From contig CAURED010000010.1 of the NCBI GenBank assembly GCA_963524205.1, positions 60,952 to 124,951 of the forward strand: a stretch of 64,000 bases of DNA. Reading direction: 5' to 3'. Shown here in pieces: positions 18,349 through 26,413 of this stretch. The stretch's first letter is position 1. Each line of letters starts with the position of its first letter. The notes under the pieces are model-generated. The model was not told the DNA's origin. It ran no database searches and worked only from the letters and a program-made list of their open reading frames with translations. The translations under genes were made by a program, and so were the position numbers. The DNA is from Aminipila sp963524205. Its GTDB lineage: Bacteria; Bacillota; Clostridia; Peptostreptococcales; Anaerovoracaceae.

Positions 18349-18377
18349 ATTATAAATGTTATGAAGCAATTTTTCAA
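18349..18377 (-). promoter_or_regulatory. Promoter of the nucleoside importer operon
   Basis: Minus strand: TTGAAA (18372-18377), exactly 17 bases, TATAAT (18349-18354). No operator or purine riboswitch is visible in the 48-base leader. Confidence 0.75.
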
Positions 18378-18416
18378 CATAGTTATTATCGCATGTGTCT
18401 TCAGGTGTTCGTCAAA

Positions 18417-19265
18417 TTATTTAATAAACTCCTGTACCCAGTAAGTAGTTCCATTGCTGTCTGTCACATAACCTACACCAATCTGCTGATAATTACTGTT
18501 CATAATGTTTGCTCTGTGACCGGAAGAGTTCATCCATGCAGTCATAACATCCTGAGGAGTTTTCTGACCTTTTGCGATATTTTCACCCGCTGCAGTATAA
18601 GTTATTCCAAACTGCTTCATCATATCAAATGGTGAACCGTAAGTTGGTGATGTATGGGAGAAGTAATTCTTGTCTCTCATGTCTTCAGCCTTAGTTTCTG
18701 CAACATTAGATAACTTAGCATTTAAAGTCAAAGGTGCAAGCCCTTCTTTAGCTCTTTCTTGATTTACAATGTTTACAACCTGCTGTTCATAAGAACCTAC
18801 AGCATTTGCACTGTTACCAGTAGTTGTGTTTGTAGTAGCTGGTTTTGTAGTTGTTGTATTAGTATTTGTAGTAGCTGGTTTTGTAGTTGTTGTATTGCTG
18901 TTTGTAGTAGTCGGTTTTGTAGTTGTTGTATTACTCTTTGTAGTAGTCGGTTTTGTAGTTGTTGTCCCTGTGTTAGCCTTACTGCAATTTGATTTCTGAG
19001 CTTCAACCTGTTCCTGACTACCATTCTTAACAAACTGAACCTTGCCATTTTCACACTTAATGTTAAGATTTGAAAAATTCTGGCTCTTTAAGCAATCCTG
19101 CAGACTCTGATTTACAAAGTTACTGTTAAGATTCTTCACCACTGATTGGTTCAATGGAACTGAAACATTTGCGTTACAGTTTGTTCCTGCAAAAGCTGCA
19201 GTCGGTGCTGCTGCCATAAGCAGTAATGATAGTGATAACGTTGTTTTGACAAATTTGGTTTTCAT
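18417..19265 (-). CDS. Secreted CAP-domain (SCP/YkwD-like) protein
   Basis: About 282 residues. The signal peptide (1-27, cleavage after AFA) is followed by a Cys-containing Asn-rich region, a Thr/Pro/Lys-rich linker of 12-residue repeats (NTTTTKPTTTNS type, about 105-150), then a CAP domain (about 160-282) with the typical VVNIVNQERAKEGL start, MRDKNYFSHTSP and GHRANIMNSNYQQIGVGY. CAP proteins of this type (YkwD) occur on Gram-positive surfaces and spores; activity is uncertain. Start set at the ATG at 19265, eight bases after GGGAGG; the longer frame to 19361 would hide the signal peptide. Confidence 0.88.
   Translation of the reverse strand: MKTKFVKTTLSLSLLLMAAAPTAAFAGTNCNANVSVPLNQSVVKNLNSNFVNQSLQDCLKSQNFSNLNIKCENGKVQFVKNGSQEQVEAQKSNCSKANTGTTTTKPTTTKSNTTTTKPTTTNSNTTTTKPATTNTNTTTTKPATTNTTTGNSANAVGSYEQQVVNIVNQERAKEGLAPLTLNAKLSNVAETKAEDMRDKNYFSHTSPTYGSPFDMMKQFGITYTAAGENIAKGQKTPQDVMTAWMNSSGHRANIMNSNYQQIGVGYVTDSNGTTYWVQEFIK
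18820..18966 (-). repeat. 36-bp tandem repeats in the CAP-protein linker
   Basis: About four copies of a 36-base unit encode the Thr-Lys-Pro linker. Copies differ at a few positions (Ala/Thr and Asn/Ser/Lys changes), so copy number may vary by slippage. Confidence 0.8.
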
Positions 19266-19384
19266 AATTTTGTCCTCCCTTTCCACTTTATCCAAAACAT
19301 TGGAGACATTATTTTTATTTGGTTTGCCTCCGTAAAAAAGTATAGACCCCTTTATACGCAAAAATCATCCCATAAAAATTACCA

Positions 19385-19419
19385 ATAAAAAAGCAGGAGT
19401 AATTTCACTCGCTGCTTTT
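19385..19419 (-). terminator. Terminator overlapping the NUDIX stop codon
   Basis: AGCAG(C)GAGT pairs with ACTCCTGCT (nine pairs, one bulged C), followed by TTTTTTATT on the minus strand. The TGA of the NUDIX gene lies inside the loop side of the stem. Confidence 0.7.
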
Positions 19420-20046
19420 CAAGTTTATAATACTTGCTAAATTGTGTGTAATTCTAGCGGTTAAGCCCCATATAACTTTATCTTCATATGTGTAAATAGG
19501 CACCTGAGATTTGCCCTTTCTCCAATTATATCCATTTCCAAGTTTTAACATATTATATGGGAAATCGCTCCCTATCTCTGGTATTACATCCATATTGTAG
19601 ATAAATGGGGCTTCATTTCTTATATATTCCAACGGCACTAAGAAGATTTCTTTTACTTCTTCCGGATTAATTTTTATATTGCAGAATGCCTCATAACTTA
19701 TTTGCCCCAAGTAACAATACATAGTAAAATTACTATACGTATATAAAGTATCTATCTCTGCAATTATCCTTATATCTTTTTTTCTAATTCCTAATTCTTC
19801 TCGGGTTTCTCTAATTGCACATTGTCTTTTTGATTCATTTTTCTCAATTGCCCCACCTGGAAAACACACTTCGCCTGGCTGCCTTTTCAAAGAATCTGCA
19901 CGTACTTCATATAATAAATAGATTTCTCCGTCTTTCTCTACAAGAGGTACCATTACAGAAAAATAACTATAGGTTCCAATTGCATTAGGTTTTCTATTTT
20001 TAAATATATCTTCTATTCTATTTAAATTCAACTTGCTTTTGTTCAA
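19405..20046 (-). CDS. NUDIX hydrolase (CoA pyrophosphatase-like)
   Basis: About 213 residues. The Nudix box GGAIEKNESKRQCAIRETRE followed by ELGI is complete (GX5EX7REUXEEXGU), near residues 70-93, and binds the catalytic metal. The UPF0035-like VPLVEKDGEIYLLYEVRA segment before it and overall length fit NudL/YeaB CoA-pyrophosphatase relatives, which cleave CoA or nucleoside diphosphate compounds. TTG at 20046 is the preferred start because GGAGG lies eight bases upstream; a GTG at 20055 sits on the ribosome site. It overlaps the EamA gene by 29 bases, so the two are coupled. Confidence 0.85.
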   Translation of the reverse strand: MNKSKLNLNRIEDIFKNRKPNAIGTYSYFSVMVPLVEKDGEIYLLYEVRADSLKRQPGEVCFPGGAIEKNESKRQCAIRETREELGIRKKDIRIIAEIDTLYTYSNFTMYCYLGQISYEAFCNIKINPEEVKEIFLVPLEYIRNEAPFIYNMDVIPEIGSDFPYNMLKLGNGYNWRKGKSQVPIYTYEDKVIWGLTARITHNLASIINLKSSE

Positions 20047-20926
20047 TGTCTTCACCTCCTAATTTTCTATTATATATATTTAAATAAGAAGCAATTAAAA
20101 TGAATGCTATTCCTATATATGTATTCCAAAGTAACTGATCTCCCAAAACTATAACTGCTATAACTGGTGCGATAGCTGGTTTAATGAAAAATGATATGGA
20201 TCCAGTAGTTGCATCTGAGTTTTTTATAGCTGAGAAATAGAAATAATACCCCAAACCTGTAACAAAAATACTTATATACATAACAATTGCAATATTATCT
20301 GCAACGCCCTGTAATACAGGCTTATTCATACATAGCATTATAATGAAAAGCACGAATGAACCTAAAATAAAACTAATGCTAGTCTGAGCCATAATCCCCA
20401 TTTTGTTTATGCTATTCTTTCCAGCTACAGTATATAATCCAAATGTAGCTGCTGCTATAAGCATAAATATAATCCCCATAGGAGTATTTCCCTCTTGAAT
20501 ATCCCACGGCCTTACCATAAATACAAGCCCCAGTATTCCCCATAATAATACCACTAATTTTTTCTTATTAAATCGTTCATCTGACATAAAGTGAGCAAAA
20601 ATCATAGTAAACAATGGATTTATGCACATTATAACAGATGCAGTTGAAGCATTTGAGTGCATTACTCCAAATTGAAAAAACAACATGCTGACTGGTATAC
20701 ATATTATACCCAAATATAGTAGATATCCAAAATCTTTTATGCCCAATTTAGTTTGATTTTTACTAATTTCCTTAATTGCAAAAGGCAGTAATAGGATACC
20801 ACCTATTATAAACCTTAAAAAAGTTAATTGAAATGAGTCTAATCCACTTCCTGCAAGTTTTAATGCAACCTCCATTGTTCCAAATAAAAAAGCTGTTAAA
20901 AATATAAATAGTCCTACCTTTTTCAC
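20018..20926 (-). CDS. EamA family (DMT) transporter
   Basis: 302 residues with ten predicted transmembrane helices in two repeated EamA halves (about 1-140 and 150-290). The TEVAxK-like early segment MEVALKLAGSG and the SxxxxxxPLFTMIFAHF pattern are typical of drug/metabolite transporters that export amino acids or related metabolites. The substrate is unknown. The 3' end overlaps the NUDIX start. Confidence 0.88.
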   Translation of the reverse strand: MKKVGLFIFLTAFLFGTMEVALKLAGSGLDSFQLTFLRFIIGGILLLPFAIKEISKNQTKLGIKDFGYLLYLGIICIPVSMLFFQFGVMHSNASTASVIMCINPLFTMIFAHFMSDERFNKKKLVVLLWGILGLVFMVRPWDIQEGNTPMGIIFMLIAAATFGLYTVAGKNSINKMGIMAQTSISFILGSFVLFIIMLCMNKPVLQGVADNIAIVMYISIFVTGLGYYFYFSAIKNSDATTGSISFFIKPAIAPVIAVIVLGDQLLWNTYIGIAFILIASYLNIYNRKLGGEDIEQKQVEFK

Positions 20927-20994
20927 GTCTAAATCCTCTGTTTCTTTATGTAATGTGTTAAATTTTTTTTATACCTATAATAACTTCTAATAAC

Positions 20995-21024
20995 TTCAAA
21001 AAGGGCGGTGAATAATTCACCGCC
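20995..21024 (-). terminator. Bidirectional-looking terminator after the P-loop gene
   Basis: GGCGGTGAATAATTCACCGCC is a palindrome with a GC-rich base, followed on the minus strand by CTTTTT and on the plus strand by ACTTTTT. It ends the 140-residue ATPase gene. Confidence 0.8.
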
Positions 21025-21055
21025 ACTTTTTCAAGCAATTACATTGCTAATTATT

Positions 21056-21478
21056 CTAATTTAAAACTTCATACTCGTTGAAGTCAACGCTCTTTAAATC
21101 TTCTTTCTCAACACTTAAACTTACTACAAACTCCATATCATATCTTTGTGAAATTTTTTTAAGTCTGCTGAGAAAATCTGGAATATTATTCTCGTTAATG
21201 TCTGCATGTTTTAAGATGCTGTCAATAAAAACTGTTTCAATGTCATGATCTGAGCTAATGATACCGTAGATAAATCCTATGTATTCATCGCTATTTGTAA
21301 TGTGTTGAAAGTCTTCCATACATACAACTCTAATCTTATGCTTTAAGTCACACATAAGTCTCTGGTTTTTATTAATAAATATAACACTGCCCTTGCTATC
21401 TTCAACCACTTCATTGGCCATGTCTAGCATTGTTTTGGTCTTACCTGAACCCTTCTTACCGATTAATAACTTAACCAT
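21056..21478 (-). CDS. Small P-loop ATPase-like protein
   Basis: 140 residues. A Walker A motif, GKKGSGKT, lies at 7-14 and a Walker-B-like strand ETVFIDSIL at about 100-108. The short length and single domain resemble a small group of clostridial P-loop proteins that I cannot tie to a function; a PilT-like label is sometimes used for such proteins but no pilus genes are here. GAGGAGG ribosome site. Transcribed alone, between a clear terminator and rlmN. Confidence 0.65.
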   Translation of the reverse strand: MVKLLIGKKGSGKTKTMLDMANEVVEDSKGSVIFINKNQRLMCDLKHKIRVVCMEDFQHITNSDEYIGFIYGIISSDHDIETVFIDSILKHADINENNIPDFLSRLKKISQRYDMEFVVSLSVEKEDLKSVDFNEYEVLN

Positions 21479-21601
21479 CGTAATCGCCTCCTCTTTGAGC
21501 TATGCAATATTTGCATCCGTTAACTTGCTGTAGTAGCTTGTGTAAGCTCATTATACACTATTGAATATTGCATATCAAGCTAAATAACCCTTAAACCTCT
21601 G

Positions 21602-22642
21602 TCAATTTTCCAAATTTTCATAATTTTTCAATCTCAACTGTCCACAGGCAGCATCAATATCACTTCCAAGTTCTCTTCTTACAGTAGTAGTTATCCCTAA
21701 CCTTTCTAATTTGTCTTTGAACTCTAATGCATACGCTCTTGAAGACCCATTAAGGCCGCTTTCTGTTACACTATTTAATGGTATTAAATTTACATGGCAC
21801 ATGATTTTTTTTAATCTTTTGCTCAGCTCTTCTGCATGAACTGGCTGGTCATTTACACCAGAAACCAAAGCATACTCAAAAGTTATCCGTCTCCCCGTAT
21901 CTTTTACATAATCATGACATGCCTCCAAAAGCGTTTCCATATCATATTTTTTGTTTATGGGCATTGTCTTGTTTCTTATTTCATCATTAGGGGCATGAAG
22001 AGATATGGCCAGATTAGCCTGGGGGAAGTCTTTCGCAAATTCTGCAATTTTAGGGACAATACCACAAGTAGAGACAGTTATACTTCTCATGCCAATATTC
22101 AAACCTTCTTTACTATTGACTAAGTGAATAAACTTAAAAAGATTGTCGTAATTATCAAACGGTTCTCCTGTGCCCATTACAACGATATTACTAATCTTCT
22201 CCCTGGTATGTCTTTCAACAGAAACAATTTGATCGATTATTTCACCTGCAGTTAAATTCCTACAAAGTCCTCCTATAGTAGAAGCACAAAATCTACATCC
22301 CATACGGCACCCTGCCTGAGAGGATATACAGATAGAGTTACCGTGCTTATATTTCATAAAAACACTCTCTATGCTGTTGCCATCCTCAAGTCCGAATAGG
22401 TATTTTTTCGTCCCATCTGTCTTTGAACTTTGGACCTCTATAATCTTAAGATTCCCAATTTCTGTATATATATGAAGCTTTTCCCGCAATCCCTTAGATA
22501 AATCTGTCATTTCATCAAAACTGCATATTCCCCTGTACAGCCATTGGTATACTTGCTTTGCCCTAAACTTCTTTTCTCCTATACTCTCAAAAAAAACTTC
22601 CATTTCCTTTAGTGTCATATTTTTTAAATTGATTTTATCCAT
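21602..22642 (-). CDS. rlmN: 23S rRNA / tRNA adenine C2-methyltransferase RlmN
   Basis: 346 residues. This radical SAM enzyme methylates A2503 of 23S rRNA and A37 of some tRNAs. Visible: N-terminal KKFRAKQVYQWLYRG (RNA-binding part), the CRMGCRFC cluster near residues 111-118 (CxxxCxxC for 4Fe-4S), GTGEPFDNYDN, and a late AACGQL Cys that forms the methyl-Cys/adduct pair. GAGGAT ribosome site. Length is normal. Confidence 0.95.
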   Translation of the reverse strand: MDKINLKNMTLKEMEVFFESIGEKKFRAKQVYQWLYRGICSFDEMTDLSKGLREKLHIYTEIGNLKIIEVQSSKTDGTKKYLFGLEDGNSIESVFMKYKHGNSICISSQAGCRMGCRFCASTIGGLCRNLTAGEIIDQIVSVERHTREKISNIVVMGTGEPFDNYDNLFKFIHLVNSKEGLNIGMRSITVSTCGIVPKIAEFAKDFPQANLAISLHAPNDEIRNKTMPINKKYDMETLLEACHDYVKDTGRRITFEYALVSGVNDQPVHAEELSKRLKKIMCHVNLIPLNSVTESGLNGSSRAYALEFKDKLERLGITTTVRRELGSDIDAACGQLRLKNYENLEN

Positions 22643-22900
22643 TTATATCCTCTTTACTTAATCTACATAAACTACTTTTTTTAATTATTATTAATATTCT
22701 TAAAGTATCATCCAAATATTACTATGCTAATATTAAAATGTCAAATTACAAAAGTGTTAACTGTCATTTTTAATCCTAAAGTTGTAATTTCTGCCATAAT
22801 ACTTACAAATATTTTGTGCCTAAAACATAGATTTATGGCACATTTACTCAATTGCCCAGCATATGTCTAAATTGATAGCAAACAACATGACCTAAAAAGC
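22643..22900. other. Intergenic region upstream of rlmN
   Basis: Gene-free and AT-rich. A weak minus-strand promoter is possible (TTGGAT at 22710-22715, 17 bases, AATAAT at 22687-22692). A weak hairpin (TGTGCC at 22815-22820 with GGCACA at 22837-22842) has no T tract. Nothing else is supported. Confidence 0.4.
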
Positions 22901-22949
22901 AAAAATAAAGAGGCATCTCGTAATCTAAAATTTAAGAGACACCCCTTTA
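22901..22949 (-). terminator. Terminator of ileS
   Basis: AAAGGGGTGTCTC pairs with GAGATGCCTCTTT (13 pairs, three of them G-U) and is followed by ATTTTTG on the minus strand, just past the ileS stop. Confidence 0.7.
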
Positions 22950-22954
22950 TCATA

Positions 22955-25900
22955 TTATACTCTTTCTACATCAATACCTGTCTTATGTCCATTTAAGTCA
23001 TATTCGTCCAAGCCTGATTTTTCAGTAATTTCTACAGCAAGAGTTTCCTTCATAATATATGCCTTGTGTGCTTCAACAGCAGTTTTAACAGCATCATCAG
23101 CAGCCACATAAATTCTGATGTTATCCATCATTTCAAAATCATTCTGCTTTCTAAGCTGCTGAATTTTTGAAATAAGTTCTCTGGCAAGACCTTCATCTAC
23201 AAGGTCTTGATTTATAGTAGTATCAAGAATTGTAAATATATTATTTTCCATAGCTACAGAGAAACCTTCCTTAGCATTAATCTTAATTTCTACTAAGTCC
23301 TTATTGATAGTAAAATCCTCACCACCAACATTAAGAGTAGCTTCACCATCCGCCTCTAGCTTACCAACAAGTTCTGCAGGGTCAGCCTGGGCAAGTGCCC
23401 CACCAAAGGCTTTAATCTTTGCACCTAGAACTGGACCTGCAACCTTAAAGTTAGGCTTCAGGGTATAATTCATAAACTGATCCAGTTTAGTTTCAAAGAC
23501 AACTTTTTTAACATTTAATTCTTCCATCATTAAAGGAGTAAGATCACTAATAAGAGCTTCATATTTACCATCCACCAGAATTTCTGAAAGAGGCTGTCTA
23601 ACCTTAATTCTTTCTTTTTCTCTGGTTCCTCTGCCAAGCCCAACCATAGTTCTAACAAGATCCATTCTTTCTTCAACATTCTTATCAACTAAGGCTTCAT
23701 TAGCCTTAGGGAAGAAGGAAATATGAACTGATTCATTTCCTGTAAGCTTAGTATACATTTCATCTGCAATAAATGGAGCAAATGGAGCAATAAGCTGTGA
23801 AATTCCCACAAGTACTTCATAGGTTGTAGCATAAACGCTCTTTTTATCTTCTGTCATACCTTCGCCCCAGAATCTTCTTCTGGCACGTCTGATATACCAG
23901 TTTGACAGATCTTCAGTTACAAATTCCTGAATCTTTCTTACCGTCTTCATATGGTCATATCGGTTCATTTCTTCAGTAACATCTAAAACAAGCTGATTGT
24001 ACTTTGAAAGAACCCATCTGTCAAGTTCTGGTCTCTCTGCATAAGGTACGTCAATCTTAGCAGGATCAATATTATCCTGATTGGAATAAAGTACGAAGAA
24101 ATTATATACATTCTTAAGCGTTCCAAAGAACTTACTTACAATTTCAATTAATCCATCTTCGTCAAACTTAGTAGGTGACCATGCTGGTGATACATATAGT
24201 AAATACCATCTAGTAGCATCTGCGCCATACTTGTCAAATAAAACAAATGGATCTACCGTATTGCCCTTGGATTTACTCATCTTCTTGCCTTCTTTGTCAA
24301 GTATAAGATCATTTACAAGAACATTCTTATAAGGTGCCTTACCCTTTATAAATGTTGAAATCGCAAGAAGTGAATAGAACCAGCCTCTAGTCTGGTCGAT
24401 ACCTTCACAAATGAAGTCTGCTGGGAACAGCTCTTCATCAAATTTTTCTTTATTTTCAAATGGATAGTGCTGTTGTGCAAATGGCATCGATCCTGAATCA
24501 AACCAACAATCCATAACCTCAGGAATTCTATTCATTGGCTTCCCACAGTGAGGGCACTTCACGTGAATATCGTCCACATAAGGTCTGTGTAATTCAACCT
24601 CTTCTGTAATGTCTTCAACAGACTTTTCAACTAATTCTGCTCTGCTGCCTATGCATTCTAAATGACCACATTCGCATCTCCAAATAGGAATTGGTGTACC
24701 CCAATATCTATTTCTGGAAATAGCCCAGTCATTTACGTTTTCAAGCCAGTTTCCAAATCTCTTTTCACCTACAAAGTCAGGGAACCAATTTACAGTCTTA
24801 TTATTTTCCACCAATTGATCTTTAAGCTTAGTCATTTCAATGTACCAGCTTGGCTTTGCATAGTAAATAAGCGGTGTTCCACATCTCCAGCAGTGTGGAT
24901 AGTTATGATCCATCTTTTCCTTGGTAAAGATCTTATCTTCTGCCGCAAGCCATTTTATAATATCAACATCCAAACCTTCTTCCATTACAAAACGACCAGC
25001 CCAAGGTGTCTCCGTATATTTACCCTGCTCATCTACCGGATTGATTACTGGTAAATCATATCTTCTTCCAGTCTGGTAGTCATCTTCACCAAATGCAGGT
25101 GCAGTATGAACAATACCCGTACCATCTTCAATAGTGACATAATCTGCACAAGTTACAAAGAATGCCTTTTTATCAGGTTTTATGAATGGCATAAGCTGTT
25201 CATATTCAAGAAATTCAAGCTCTTTACCCTTCATTTCTGCTATTATATCATACTTTCCAGCACCAAGAACCTTATCCGCAAGATTCTTAGACAGATAGAA
25301 TACCTTTGCAGCTTCAGCATCTATATCTTCATGCATTTTTACCTTTACATAATCAATATCCGGGCCTACAGTAAGCCCTACATTTGAAGCAAGTGTCCAA
25401 GGAGTAGTTGTCCATGCTAAAAAGTATTCATCGGCATCTTTTCTCTTGAATTTAGCTGTTATAGTCTGAGTCTTCACTTCTTTATATCCCTGTGCTACTT
25501 CATGGGAAGCTAATCCAGTTCCACAACGTGGGCAATAAGGAAGAATCTTATGACCTTCATAAATCATACCCGCCTTAAAGAATTCCTTTAAAATCCACCA
25601 GCCAGTTTCTATAAAATTATTATCCAATGTAATGTAAGGGTTGTCCAAATCAATTAAATACCCCATTCTTTCAGTCATCTGTCTCCACATACCTTCGTAA
25701 GTAAATACAGACTCTCTGCATTTTTCGTTAAATTCTTTGATACCATACTTTTCAATATCCTGCTTACCAGACATATTAAGCTGCTTTTCAACTTCAATTT
25801 CTACAGGAAGTCCATGGGTATCCCATCCTGCTTTTCTATTTACAGCAAAGCCCTGCATAGTCTTATAACGGCAAACAGAGTCTTTTAAAGTTCTAGCTAT

Positions 25901-26074
25901 CACATGATGGATTCCAGGTCTGCCATTAGCAGTTGGAGGTCCCTCATAAAATATAAACGAAGGCATGCCTTCTCTCGTTGTTACACATTTTTCTAGTAAT
26001 CTTTCTTCTTTCCAAGCCTTAGCCTGGTTCATCTGCAATTCTGCAATTGGCTTTTCAGATAAATTTTGAAACAT
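22955..26074 (-). CDS. ileS: Isoleucyl-tRNA synthetase
   Basis: 1039 residues. Class I synthetase that charges tRNA-Ile. The HIGH-type site is seen in TANGRPGIHHV near residues 48-58 and KMSKS in GKKMSKSKGN near 594-603. Zinc-ligand Cys pairs occur in the editing/insert parts (PYCPRCGTG, HCWRCGTP, CECGH). Length over 1000 and the layout fit the long (eukaryote-like, IleS2-type) class, which is often associated with mupirocin resistance; that point is inference from length and HIGH variant. Controlled by the T-box leader upstream. Confidence 0.96.
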   Translation of the reverse strand: MFQNLSEKPIAELQMNQAKAWKEERLLEKCVTTREGMPSFIFYEGPPTANGRPGIHHVIARTLKDSVCRYKTMQGFAVNRKAGWDTHGLPVEIEVEKQLNMSGKQDIEKYGIKEFNEKCRESVFTYEGMWRQMTERMGYLIDLDNPYITLDNNFIETGWWILKEFFKAGMIYEGHKILPYCPRCGTGLASHEVAQGYKEVKTQTITAKFKRKDADEYFLAWTTTPWTLASNVGLTVGPDIDYVKVKMHEDIDAEAAKVFYLSKNLADKVLGAGKYDIIAEMKGKELEFLEYEQLMPFIKPDKKAFFVTCADYVTIEDGTGIVHTAPAFGEDDYQTGRRYDLPVINPVDEQGKYTETPWAGRFVMEEGLDVDIIKWLAAEDKIFTKEKMDHNYPHCWRCGTPLIYYAKPSWYIEMTKLKDQLVENNKTVNWFPDFVGEKRFGNWLENVNDWAISRNRYWGTPIPIWRCECGHLECIGSRAELVEKSVEDITEEVELHRPYVDDIHVKCPHCGKPMNRIPEVMDCWFDSGSMPFAQQHYPFENKEKFDEELFPADFICEGIDQTRGWFYSLLAISTFIKGKAPYKNVLVNDLILDKEGKKMSKSKGNTVDPFVLFDKYGADATRWYLLYVSPAWSPTKFDEDGLIEIVSKFFGTLKNVYNFFVLYSNQDNIDPAKIDVPYAERPELDRWVLSKYNQLVLDVTEEMNRYDHMKTVRKIQEFVTEDLSNWYIRRARRRFWGEGMTEDKKSVYATTYEVLVGISQLIAPFAPFIADEMYTKLTGNESVHISFFPKANEALVDKNVEERMDLVRTMVGLGRGTREKERIKVRQPLSEILVDGKYEALISDLTPLMMEELNVKKVVFETKLDQFMNYTLKPNFKVAGPVLGAKIKAFGGALAQADPAELVGKLEADGEATLNVGGEDFTINKDLVEIKINAKEGFSVAMENNIFTILDTTINQDLVDEGLARELISKIQQLRKQNDFEMMDNIRIYVAADDAVKTAVEAHKAYIMKETLAVEITEKSGLDEYDLNGHKTGIDVERV

Positions 26075-26093
26075 TATATTGCCTTTCCTTTCT

Positions 26094-26345
26094 ACAAAAA
26101 AATTAAAATCCCTAATTCACAAAAGTGAATTAGGGACGATTATTCATAACCGCGGTACCACCCTACTTGCAAAACAACTAATTATATTAATAATGTAATT
26201 ATTCCGCCTCTTATATTGTGATAAAGCTCCGGAGTGATATTCAAACTCTGTTTCACCAACGTATTCTCAGCCTTTATACGCTTCTCTGTAAGGATCATTA
26301 CACAGGTCTACTGATTCCATCATTGCTTTGGTCTATTTAGTTAAC
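26094..26345 (-). promoter_or_regulatory. T-box leader of ileS (Ile specifier)
   Basis: The minus strand carries the T-box signature AGGGTGGTACCGCGGTT (26148-26164), a terminator hairpin of CCCTAATTCAC with GTGAATTAGGG (26109-26136) plus T tract, and an upstream Stem I region. The likely specifier codon is ATC at 26236-26238 in GAATATCAC, followed by A as usual. Uncharged tRNA-Ile would stabilise the antiterminator and switch on ileS. Family well known; the specifier is my reading. Confidence 0.9.
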
Positions 26346-26380
26346 AAAAGAATATGCAGCACAACCGCATATCCTTTTTT

Positions 26381-26409
26381 ATTGTATACATGAAAATTGT
26401 TTATGTCAA
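26381..26409 (-). promoter_or_regulatory. Promoter of the ileS T-box transcript
   Basis: Minus strand: TTGACA (26404-26409), 17-base spacer, TACAAT (26381-26386). The -35 box is only a few bases downstream of the chemoreceptor stop codon. A leader hairpin (ATATGC with GCATAT, 26351-26376) lies near the predicted transcript start. Confidence 0.8.
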
Positions 26410-26413
26410 GAAA

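Noticed and set aside
18797..19054. Antisense ORFs within the CAP-protein repeats
   Set aside because: They exist only because the 36-bp repeat is free of stops in other frames; no ribosome site and low-complexity translation.
22643..22954. Small RNA or gene in the gap before rlmN
   Set aside because: No ORF with a ribosome site, and only a weak hairpin without T tract apart from the ileS terminator.
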